Made by a program: the position numbers and the translations under genes
Assembly: GCA_947305345.1 (NCBI GenBank)
Contig: CAMZDH010000027.1
Location: 1-7,297, forward strand
DNA length: 7,297 nucleotides
DNA from: an uncultured Lachnospiraceae bacterium
GTDB taxonomy: Bacteria > Bacillota > Clostridia > Lachnospirales > Lachnospiraceae
Direction: 5' to 3'
Notes under the pieces: model-generated
Seen by the model: the letters and a program-made list of their open reading frames with translations, nothing else
What the model was told of the DNA's origin: nothing
The model's database searches: none
In this document: piece by piece, positions 1 to 6,251 of the stretch
How the letters are laid out: the number at the start of each line of letters is the position of its first letter
Numbering within the stretch: the stretch's first letter is position 1

Positions 1-1476
1 ATCGGCATGAATACCTACATGCTGGAATTCGACATTCCCTTTGTCTATTACAATCGATATTACGCGCACCGGAGCAATCCGGAGCGCGAGCCCGAGCCGG
101 TCAGCACCGACACGGTCCTGCAGTGGAAACGCGTCACAGAGGTGGAGATGGCGAAGCGCGGTCTCAGGCTGTTTGACATGGGGCACGGCTGGACCGCCGA
201 GTCCTTCGGCATTTCGTCGGTCGCCGGCTGGGACAAACAGAGCGACGATACGATTCCGGAGCACATGCGGCAGTACCTTGCCGAGTATCAGGGAAAGCGC
301 CAGCTTTACCACGGCGTCGCATTGAACACGCAGATCTGTATGTCGAATCCGGATGCCCGGGCGCTCGTCGTCCGGCACGTGGTCGAGTACGCGAAGCAGT
401 CAGAGAACGTGCACTGCTTAAAGATCGGCCTTGGCGACGCGAGCAAGAACCATTGTGAATGTGAAGCCTGCCGCAAGATGCGGCCGTCCGACTGGCTCCT
501 GCTGCTCTTAAATGAAGTGGAGGAGGCGCTGGACAAGGAAGGGCTGCATCCGGTCCTCGGCTTTTCCATCTATTCCGATACGACCTGGGAACCGGAGCAG
601 ATCACGTTAAAGCATCCGGACCGGTTTCTTGGGGCATTCTGCCCGATTTCACGGAAATATACGACGGACGTGCCGACGGATCCGCATCCGAAAAAGATCA
701 CGCCGTACGTTCGGAACGTCTCCAGCCGGCTGGATACGATGGAGGAATACCTCTGGCATTTTCAGCAGTGGAAGCAGCGGGTCCCGGCGAGATTCATCGT
801 TTACGAGTACCATTTCTGGAAGGCGCAGTTCTATTCGCCGGACTGTCTGACGTTCGCGAAGCGCCTACACGACGACGTGATCGCCTATCATAAGAACGGG
901 TTCCTCGGCATCATGGAGGACATGTCTCAGCGGCATTTCTTCCCGAACGCGCTGGCATTTTGCATTTACGCCCAGACGATGTACGATTTGGGTCTCGACC
1001 TTGATCAGGCGATCGACGACTACCTAAGCCATGCCTACGGCGATGCGAAGGAGATCGTGAAGCAGTTCTTTACGGATCTTTCGAAACTCCTTCCGCAGGC
1101 CGTTCTTGATACGGCGCACAGCCTTCCGGTCGACGTGCATCAGTTCCGGGTTCCGGAGATGATCCCGCTTTTCGAAGAAGCGATCCGGCGCTCAGACCGG
1201 TTCGACGAGGACATGAAGCCCTTCCGCAACATGCCTTACCGGGTGCAGACGGTCGCCGTCCGGCTCTTAAGCCACTACACCGAATACCTCCGCGGTTTCC
1301 TCCACGCCCTGATCATCAAGGCGAACGGCGATGACGAAGGCGCGAAGCAGGATTTCCTAGCGTTCTCCCGGCGCTTCGGCACCCGCGAACGCGACATCGA
1401 GCCCTATTATGATCACTGCCTTACCGTCTTAGCGCTGAATGTGATCTTCAACAGCAAGGCAGAGCAGGAAATGTAA
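1..1476 (+). CDS. DUF4838 domain-containing protein, 3' part (5' end outside window)
   Basis: The frame is open from base 1 and ends at TAA 1474-1476. The first ATG (base 7) is probably internal: only six bases precede it, no ribosome binding site can be seen, and the protein begins at once in folded-domain sequence (NTYMLEFD). Family members usually carry an N-terminal domain before this part. About 491 residues are visible. The overall pattern matches DUF4838, a family found mostly in carbohydrate-degrading bacteria and thought to be related to glycoside hydrolases; no reaction is established. Counting from the base-7 ATG, a cysteine cluster C150-x-C152-x2-C155 (HCECEACRKM) fits the CxCxxC commonly seen in this family. 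The region is rich in Trp, Tyr and His, as in sugar-binding barrels. Any signal peptide would lie upstream of the window. The acyltransferase-like gene follows after 37 bases on the same strand. Family call fairly sure, function unknown. Confidence 0.75.
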   Translation: MGMNTYMLEFDIPFVYYNRYYAHRSNPEREPEPVSTDTVLQWKRVTEVEMAKRGLRLFDMGHGWTAESFGISSVAGWDKQSDDTIPEHMRQYLAEYQGKRQLYHGVALNTQICMSNPDARALVVRHVVEYAKQSENVHCLKIGLGDASKNHCECEACRKMRPSDWLLLLLNEVEEALDKEGLHPVLGFSIYSDTTWEPEQITLKHPDRFLGAFCPISRKYTTDVPTDPHPKKITPYVRNVSSRLDTMEEYLWHFQQWKQRVPARFIVYEYHFWKAQFYSPDCLTFAKRLHDDVIAYHKNGFLGIMEDMSQRHFFPNALAFCIYAQTMYDLGLDLDQAIDDYLSHAYGDAKEIVKQFFTDLSKLLPQAVLDTAHSLPVDVHQFRVPEMIPLFEEAIRRSDRFDEDMKPFRNMPYRVQTVAVRLLSHYTEYLRGFLHALIIKANGDDEGAKQDFLAFSRRFGTRERDIEPYYDHCLTVLALNVIFNSKAEQEM

Positions 1477-1502
1477 CAGATCCAACCATATAAATTCGTG
1501 AA

Positions 1503-1510
1503 AAGGGGAG
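1503..1510 (+). promoter_or_regulatory. Ribosome binding site of the acyltransferase-like gene
   Basis: The purine run AAGGGGAG lies just upstream of two in-frame ATG codons at 1514 and 1517. The spacer is three bases to the first and six bases to the second, so the second ATG gives the more normal spacing. The true protein may therefore be one residue shorter than annotated. An AT-rich TATAAA (1489-1494) lies in the same gap, but no -35 partner is visible, so I do not call a promoter there. Confidence 0.6.
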
Positions 1511-1513
1511 CGA

Positions 1514-2413
1514 ATGATGTCGGAAACAGAAGTCAAGATCAAAAGAAAATGGGGAGACCGGCGGGACGGCCGGCGGATCAAGGCACCGGGGCTTCAGACG
1601 ATCATGTGTTATCTGATGCCGAAGCGGACAGACTGCGAGGTCTACTTAAGCGACCAGTTTGACGCGACCGAACTGCTGAAGTACCTTGAAAAGAAAAATG
1701 CGGAACACCCGGAGTACAAGACGACGGTCTTCCACGCGGCAGTGACTGCGATGGCGCGGATGGTCAAGGAGCGGCCGCTGATGAACCGCTTCATTCAGGG
1801 CTACCGGATGTACGAGCGCAATGAGATCTCGATCAGCTTCGTCGTGAAGCGCCGCTTCACCGACGGCGCGGAAGAGTCGCTGATGGTCCTGATTCCAAAG
1901 GAAGAGGATACCCTCGATTCGATCAGTAAAAAGATCGCCGGGGACGTTAAGGAAACCCGGAAAAGCGAGCATTCGACCGGCGGCATCGACGAAATGCTCG
2001 ACAAGTTCGCGGCGTTACCGCGGTTTATTCTGATTCCGGCCATGCGGTTCATCCGGTTCCTGGATTTCTGGGGAAAGACGCCGAAATCGATGATGGACGG
2101 CAATACGAATTACACGACGATCCTGACGAGCAACCTCGGCAGCATCAAGGCGCCTTCTGTCTATCATCACCTCAACAATTACGGCACCAACAGCATCATG
2201 ATCACGATCGGGACGCTCCACAAGGCGGAGGTCCTGCAGGAAGACGGCACGACGGCGGTCCGGGACGTCCTGGACTTCGGCGCGACGTTAGACGAGCGGA
2301 TCGCGGACGGATTTTACTTTGCGAGAAGCTTAAAACTGATCAAGCACATCTTTCAGCATCCGGAGCTTCTGGATAAACCGCTCGGAGAAGAGAGCGGGTA
2401 TCTGTACGAGTAA
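1514..2413 (+). CDS. Stand-alone 2-oxoacid dehydrogenase E2/CAT-fold acyltransferase-like protein, catalytic His replaced by Glu
   Basis: This 299-residue protein fits the catalytic-domain fold shared by chloramphenicol acetyltransferase and the E2 subunits of 2-oxoacid dehydrogenases. Evidence: the central NYTTILTSNLGSI stretch (about 199-211), which matches the E2 TxSNLG region; the following YHHLNNYGTNSIMITIG strand; and the C-terminal LDERIADGFYFARSLKLI (259-276), which aligns with the E2 DHRxxDGxxxAxFL motif. The protein has no lipoyl or subunit-binding domain, so it is not a normal E2. In true enzymes the motif is HxxxDG; here it reads E261-R-I-A-D265-G266, so the general-base histidine is absent. 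A hydrophobic, arginine-containing segment at 168-188 (LPRFILIPAMRFIRFLDFWG) is probably an internal helix, not a signal. The gene may share a transcript with the upstream DUF4838 gene (37-base gap) and ends 10 bases before an intrinsic terminator. It may be a non-classical acyltransferase or a non-catalytic relative; the substrate is unknown. Confidence 0.8.
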   Translation: MMSETEVKIKRKWGDRRDGRRIKAPGLQTIMCYLMPKRTDCEVYLSDQFDATELLKYLEKKNAEHPEYKTTVFHAAVTAMARMVKERPLMNRFIQGYRMYERNEISISFVVKRRFTDGAEESLMVLIPKEEDTLDSISKKIAGDVKETRKSEHSTGGIDEMLDKFAALPRFILIPAMRFIRFLDFWGKTPKSMMDGNTNYTTILTSNLGSIKAPSVYHHLNNYGTNSIMITIGTLHKAEVLQEDGTTAVRDVLDFGATLDERIADGFYFARSLKLIKHIFQHPELLDKPLGEESGYLYE

Positions 2414-2422
2414 ACGGGAACG

Positions 2423-2453
2423 GCGGGGCCCGGAGCGGGCCTCGCTTTTATTT
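2423..2453 (+). terminator. Intrinsic terminator after the acyltransferase-like gene
   Basis: A 10-bp stem (2423-2432 with 2436-2445, nine Watson-Crick pairs and one G-U) closes a three-base GAG loop. It is followed by TTTTATTT (2446-2453). The GC-rich stem plus U-tract is a textbook rho-independent terminator on the plus strand. The U-tract overlaps the stop codon of the convergent minus-strand gene. Read on the minus strand, the hairpin is not followed by a T-run, so it should act mainly in one direction. Confidence 0.9.
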
Positions 2454-2894
2454 ACGCTTTTTCCGCGCAATCAGGCGGACGAGGCGGAAGAGAAGGTCGT
2501 GCAGGATCGGCGTGATGAGGAGGACAAAAAAGGCCATGGACGCGAGGATGCCCCAAAGCGCCCAGGACAGCGCTTCTCCAAAGGAGGCGGGCGCTGCGTC
2601 ATCCAGGATGCGGATCAGCAGAAGAAGGAATGTGTACGAAAGCGCGGCCGCAGTGACGACGAGGCCGAGAAAGAAAAGGATACGGAAAAACACCTTCATC
2701 CGGTCCGCGGCCGCATTGATCTTTTTTGTAAGCGGAATCAGCGCGAGCGCGGTCAGAAAACTGAACGCCGACAAAACGAGGCCGACGAAAAAGAACCCCA
2801 GATCGTTCTCGACGAGGCAGAAGACCGCCCAGGAGAGAAGCGACGCTGCGGCAAGGATTCCCGCGGATAAAAGGTACTTCTTGAAATCGCTCAT
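2448..2894 (-). CDS. Small four-helix integral membrane protein of unknown function
   Basis: This 148-residue protein starts MSDFKKYLLSAG and ends in a very basic tail (RLIARKKRK). Four hydrophobic segments lie at about residues 7-28, 32-55, 68-94 and 109-131. A charged stretch between helices 2 and 3 (TKKINAAADRMK, 56-67) and the basic C-terminus suggest that both ends and this loop face the cytoplasm, by the positive-inside rule. Start choice: the ATG at 2894-2892 has GAAAGGA seven bases upstream and a consensus promoter directly before that. A longer reading of the frame would run into the divergent ABC gene and is not supported. I recognise no family motif or catalytic residues. It is transcribed divergently from the ABC transporter, with 161 bases between the two starts, and converges on the acyltransferase-like gene. 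It could be an accessory membrane protein for the transporter, but position is the only hint. Real gene: fairly sure; function: unknown. Confidence 0.72.
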   Translation of the reverse strand: MSDFKKYLLSAGILAAASLLSWAVFCLVENDLGFFFVGLVLSAFSFLTALALIPLTKKINAAADRMKVFFRILFFLGLVVTAAALSYTFLLLLIRILDDAAPASFGEALSWALWGILASMAFFVLLITPILHDLLFRLVRLIARKKRK

Positions 2895-2900
2895 AGCCGT

Positions 2901-2907
2901 TCCTTTC
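2901..2907 (-). promoter_or_regulatory. Ribosome binding site of the minus-strand membrane gene
   Basis: On the minus strand GAAAGGA (2907 down to 2901) sits six bases before the ATG at 2894. It fixes the start of the 148-residue protein. The predicted transcription start lies close to its 5' edge, giving a very short leader of roughly 13-14 bases. Confidence 0.65.
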
Positions 2908-2913
2908 TGCCTT

Positions 2914-2942
2914 ATTATAGCATAGGTGACGCGCAGATACAA
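2914..2942 (-). promoter_or_regulatory. Sigma-A type promoter for the minus-strand membrane gene
   Basis: On the minus strand a perfect TATAAT -10 box (2919 to 2914) is preceded by TG one base upstream (extended -10, TGCTATAAT). A TTGTAT -35 box (2942 to 2937) lies exactly 17 bases upstream of the -10. The -35 matches consensus in its first three bases only, but the spacing and the perfect extended -10 make this the most convincing promoter in the window. Confidence 0.75.
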
Positions 2943-2991
2943 ACCGGTGAGTGTTGGAAAATGCGGTTCACAAAAAATACACGCACGAACA

Positions 2992-3030
2992 GCAGATTCT
3001 ATGGTATGATAAAAAACTGAAAGAATCTGC
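2992..3030. promoter_or_regulatory. Perfect 9-bp inverted repeat around the ABC gene promoter, candidate operator
   Basis: GCAGATTCT (2992-3000) and AGAATCTGC (3022-3030) are exact reverse complements separated by 21 bases. The extended -10 box of the ABC gene lies inside the spacer. Arm centres are 30 bp apart, close to three helical turns, so both arms face the same side of the DNA. Each arm also contains the small palindrome AGA-N-TCT. A start site near 3017 would place the left arm upstream of transcription and the right arm just inside it, so it fits a DNA operator better than an RNA hairpin. The regulator is not identified. Confidence 0.45.
3002..3010 (+). promoter_or_regulatory. Extended -10 promoter for the ABC transporter gene
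   Basis: TGGTATGAT is a TG-N-TATGAT extended -10 element; the hexamer matches TATAAT at five of six positions. No good -35 is found at 16-18 bases upstream, which extended -10 promoters can tolerate. It lies about 46 bases before the preferred TTG start codon and would be useless if translation began at the upstream GTG at 2951. Confidence 0.5.
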
Positions 3031-3042
3031 CGAAGCATCCTT

Positions 3043-3048
3043 GAGGAA
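3043..3048 (+). promoter_or_regulatory. Ribosome binding site that decides the TTG start of the ABC gene
   Basis: GAGGAA lies seven bases before TTG 3056-3058 (nine bases if counted from GAGG). No comparable purine run precedes the alternative GTG at 2951. Translation from TTG gives MLKLNDICKEYKTGD, the usual beginning of this ATPase family. Confidence 0.7.
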
Positions 3049-3055
3049 TACAGCG

Positions 3056-6000
3056 TTGCTGAAACTGAACGACATCTGCAAAGAGTATAAAACGGGCGAC
3101 CTGATCCAGAAAGCACTGGATCACGTCAGCCTGTCTTTCCGGGACAATGAATTCGTCGCGATCCTCGGCCCGTCCGGGTCCGGCAAGACGACGCTGTTAA
3201 ACATTGTCGGCGGTCTCGATCATTATGATACCGGCGACCTCATCATCAACGGTGTTTCCACGAAAAAGTACAGGGACCGCGATTGGGATTCCTACAGGAA
3301 CCGCAGCATCGGGTTCGTCTTCCAGAGTTATAACCTGATCCCGCATCAGAACATTCTGTCAAACGTTGAGCTCGCCCTGACGATCAGCGGCGTACCGGTC
3401 CGGGAACGGAAGAAACGCGCGATCGAAGCGCTCGAAAAGGTCGGGCTCGGCGATCAGCTCCACAAAAAGCCGAATCAGCTGTCCGGCGGGCAGATGCAGC
3501 GGGTCGCGATTGCGCGGGCGCTCGTCAACAACCCGTCGATCCTGCTTGCCGATGAACCGACGGGCGCATTGGATTCCGAGACGAGCATCCAGGTCATGGA
3601 ACTCTTAAAGGAAGTCGCGAAAGACCGTCTCGTCGTCATGGTCACGCACAATCCGGACCTCGCTTATCAGTATGCGACGAGGATCGTGAAGCTGAAGGAC
3701 GGCCGGATCACGGACGATTCCGATCCTTTTGAGATTGAAGAGGACAAGCCGCCGGTGCATAAGAACCTCGGCAAGGCGGTCATGCATTTCTTTACCGCGC
3801 TGGGCTTAAGCTTCAACAACCTGAAGAGCAAGCTGTCGAGGACCGTGCTCGTCGCCTTCGCGGGGTCGATCGGCATCACCGGCATCGCATTGATCCTATC
3901 GCTTTCCAACGGCGTCAACGAATACATTGCCGGCATCGAAGAGCAGGCGATCACCGAATACCCGCTGACGATCACGAGCTCCTCGTTCAACATGAACGCG
4001 CTCCTTGCCGCGCCGGGCAGCAATGAGGCCGAGGGAGAGGTCATTGAGCGAAAGACCTTGTCCGACCTTTTCTCGAAAGTGGAAAACAACGATCTGAAAA
4101 GCCTGAAGGGGTATTTCGAGGGCGAACTCGAGCCGCTGAAAAACGACGCGAGGGCGGTCGAATACAAGTATTCGATCGTGCCGCAGATCTTCAGGCTCAC
4201 GACCGCGAAGGACGGAAGCCCTTCCTACCGGCAGATCAATCCGGATCAGACGCTGTCAACGCTCGGCTTTTCGGTCGATTCGTCACTGCTGAACATGACG
4301 TCGTTTTCGCTCGACGTTTTTTCTGCGATGCCCGCCGAGGACTCGCTTTACAAAGGAAAATACGACGTCAAGGCCGGACGCTGGCCGGAAAACCCGTATG
4401 AATGCGTCGTCGTGCTGTCCGATAGCGGGCGGATCTCGGACCTTGCGCTGTACGCGCTGGGATTAAAGGACTACAGCATTTTCGAAAACATCGTCAAGAA
4501 TTATCTGACCGGCAAATCGACGAAGTCGGAGGAGACGCCGCTGACATTTCAGTATGACGAACTTCTGAACATCGAGTTCCGGGTCGTGAACGCTGCCGAC
4601 TTTTACGTCTACGATCAGGAATATCAGGTTTATACCGACAACCGCGAGAACAGGGAGTATATGCAGAAGCTTGTCGAAAACGGCAGAATGATGAAGGTCG
4701 TGGGCGTCGTCATGCCGTCACCGACCGCGGAAGCGGCGACGCTCGGCAGCGGCATTCTCTATGAGCCCGAGCTGATCACGGAGCTCATCAAGGAAGCGTC
4801 CGGTCGTCCGGTCGTCGCGGATCAGCTTGCCTCGCGGACGGTCGACGTCGTCACCGGCCTCGAATTCGGCACGGTCAACCGCGGCACCTTTGATCTCTTG
4901 AGCCCCTTTTCCGTCGATGAGCAAGCCATTATGGACGCCTTCAAATTCGACTCGAGCGTCCTCAACCTGAATTTCTCCGGCATCGACACGTCTTTGCTCA
5001 CCGCGCAGCTTTCGGCCGAATCGCTGGCGGAAATCGTCCGGAACAACATCAATTTAGATCCGATCGACGATTCAGAACTCCGCTCGATTTTAGAAAACAT
5101 CGATTTACGGGTGACGGCAGAGAAACTCACAGGGCTTCTCACGGACGCGATGCTGGATTTTATCGCGTTTGCAAGCGAAGATCCGGAGTTCACGATCTCC
5201 GATGTCGTCACGCGGGAAGCCTGGGAAGAGGAGATTGATCAGTGGTCCGGCACGGAGAACGCGGCGGCGTTGATCGATGCCTTCGCGGAGGAAAACGCCG
5301 AGATCGAAAAGACGCGGGAGGACATCAACCGGGAGCTCGAGGACATTTCCGAAGAAGTCCGGAACCGGATGAACGCATTGTATCAGGCGGTCGTGCGGAC
5401 GATCGCAGAGAGGATCGGGGCGGTGCTCCGTCAGCAGATGGCGAACGCGATCACGCAGGTGATGAAGGATCTTCCAAAGGCGATCTCCGTCGACGGCGAG
5501 GCGCTGATGAAGGCGATCTCCTTCAACATGACGGAGGCCGAGCTCGCGTCGCTGATGAATTCGATGATGTCGGGCTCGATCACGACGCAGGAAGGGAACT
5601 TAAAGAAGATGGGCTACGTCGACATGGAGATGCCGAGCTCGATCTACCTCTACGCCTACGACTTTAAGACCAAGGACAACATCAAGGCCACCCTGAACAA
5701 ATACAACCGGATCATGGTGAATACGGACCAGAGCGAGAAGGTCATCACCTACACCGACATCGTCGGAACGCTGATGAGCTCCGTCGAGACGATCATCAAC
5801 GTCATCAGCTACGTGCTGATCGCCTTCGTCGCGATCTCGCTCATCGTTTCGTCGATCATGATCGCCGTCATCACCTTCATCAGCGTGCTCGAGCGCCGGA
5901 AGGAGATCGGCATTTTGCGCGCCCTGGGCGCTTCCAAAAACAACGTCGCGCAGGTCTTCAACGCGGAGACCGTGATCATCGGGCTTCTGTCCGGCATTTT

Positions 6001-6208
6001 CGGCGTCGGCTTCTCTCTGATCGACATCCTAATCATCAACGCGATCCTCGCGCGCTTCGTGACGGAGGTCTACATCCGGGCGCTTCTTACAGTGCCGCAG
6101 ATCATCGTTCTGATCGCGATCAGCGTGCTTTTATCGGTGATCAGCGGTCTGATCCCGTCCAGCAAGGCGGCAAAGCAGGATCCGGTGCTTGCGCTTCGGT
6201 CAGAATGA
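3056..6208 (+). CDS. ABC transporter, ATPase fused to MacB/FtsX-type permease with a large extracytoplasmic domain
   Basis: This is a 1050-residue membrane protein when started at the TTG codon supported by its ribosome binding site; the frame extends back to GTG 2951, which I reject. Residues 1 to about 225 form a LolD/MacB-type ATPase: Walker A GPSGSGKT (38-45), Q-loop Q90, signature LSGGQ (142-146), Walker B ILLADEP (162-168) with catalytic E167, and H-loop H198. A first membrane helix follows at about 264-284. Three more lie near 919-942, 972-998 and 1013-1035. The FtsX hallmark ERRKEIGILRALGAS (946-960) falls between helices 2 and 3. This is the MacB arrangement, in which ATP hydrolysis drives movements of an extracytoplasmic domain and does not carry substrate through a membrane pore. 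The extracytoplasmic part (about 285-915) is far longer than that of MacB and contains a likely coiled coil at about 745-810. Possible roles are peptide or antimicrobial export or resistance, or envelope remodelling; the substrate cannot be read from sequence. The gene is complete and shows no frameshift. Confidence 0.93.
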   Translation: MLKLNDICKEYKTGDLIQKALDHVSLSFRDNEFVAILGPSGSGKTTLLNIVGGLDHYDTGDLIINGVSTKKYRDRDWDSYRNRSIGFVFQSYNLIPHQNILSNVELALTISGVPVRERKKRAIEALEKVGLGDQLHKKPNQLSGGQMQRVAIARALVNNPSILLADEPTGALDSETSIQVMELLKEVAKDRLVVMVTHNPDLAYQYATRIVKLKDGRITDDSDPFEIEEDKPPVHKNLGKAVMHFFTALGLSFNNLKSKLSRTVLVAFAGSIGITGIALILSLSNGVNEYIAGIEEQAITEYPLTITSSSFNMNALLAAPGSNEAEGEVIERKTLSDLFSKVENNDLKSLKGYFEGELEPLKNDARAVEYKYSIVPQIFRLTTAKDGSPSYRQINPDQTLSTLGFSVDSSLLNMTSFSLDVFSAMPAEDSLYKGKYDVKAGRWPENPYECVVVLSDSGRISDLALYALGLKDYSIFENIVKNYLTGKSTKSEETPLTFQYDELLNIEFRVVNAADFYVYDQEYQVYTDNRENREYMQKLVENGRMMKVVGVVMPSPTAEAATLGSGILYEPELITELIKEASGRPVVADQLASRTVDVVTGLEFGTVNRGTFDLLSPFSVDEQAIMDAFKFDSSVLNLNFSGIDTSLLTAQLSAESLAEIVRNNINLDPIDDSELRSILENIDLRVTAEKLTGLLTDAMLDFIAFASEDPEFTISDVVTREAWEEEIDQWSGTENAAALIDAFAEENAEIEKTREDINRELEDISEEVRNRMNALYQAVVRTIAERIGAVLRQQMANAITQVMKDLPKAISVDGEALMKAISFNMTEAELASLMNSMMSGSITTQEGNLKKMGYVDMEMPSSIYLYAYDFKTKDNIKATLNKYNRIMVNTDQSEKVITYTDIVGTLMSSVETIINVISYVLIAFVAISLIVSSIMIAVITFISVLERRKEIGILRALGASKNNVAQVFNAETVIIGLLSGIFGVGFSLIDILIINAILARFVTEVYIRALLTVPQIIVLIAISVLLSVISGLIPSSKAAKQDPVLALRSE

Positions 6209-6217
6209 CGGTATATT
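6189..6217 (+). promoter_or_regulatory. Possible promoter for the larA-like gene
   Basis: TTGCGC (6189-6194) and TATATT (6212-6217) are 17 bases apart. The -10 matches consensus at five of six positions and the -35 at three. The -35 lies inside the last codons of the ABC gene. No terminator separates the two genes, so the racemase gene could be transcribed from here, from the ABC promoter, or both. Confidence 0.4.
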
Positions 6218-6238
6218 AAAGATAACTCGATCACAGGC

Positions 6239-6245
6239 AAGGGGG
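6239..6245 (+). promoter_or_regulatory. Ribosome binding site of the larA-like gene
   Basis: AAGGGGG lies six bases before ATG 6252. This supports the start codon, and the resulting residue numbering matches characterised LarA exactly. Confidence 0.7.
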
Positions 6246-6251
6246 CAATTC

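Noticed and set aside
7..9. ATG at base 7 as the true start of the DUF4838 gene
   Set aside because: The frame is open to the window edge, no ribosome binding site can be seen, and the sequence starts inside conserved domain sequence.
2499..2925. Two overlapping plus-strand open frames opposite the membrane gene
   Set aside because: Their products are strongly charged and low in complexity with no ribosome binding site. The minus strand has a promoter, a binding site and a hydrophobic membrane pattern, so these are shadows.
2958..2972. Possible CcpA (cre) site with a central CG in front of the ABC gene
   Set aside because: Aligned to the cre consensus, both outer TG and CA pairs and an inner A are missing.
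2992..3030. Inverted repeat as an RNA terminator or attenuator
   Set aside because: The loop is 21 bases, the stem is AT-containing with no U-run after it, and the predicted transcription start lies between the arms, so an operator is more likely.
2895..3116. N-terminal extension of the minus-strand gene to 222 residues
   Set aside because: It crosses the promoter and the start of the divergent ABC gene and lacks membrane or family signal. The ATG at 2894 has a clear ribosome binding site.
6209..6251. Riboswitch or terminator between the ABC gene and the larA-like gene
   Set aside because: Only 43 bases are available and I find no stem with a following T-run and no aptamer-like structure.
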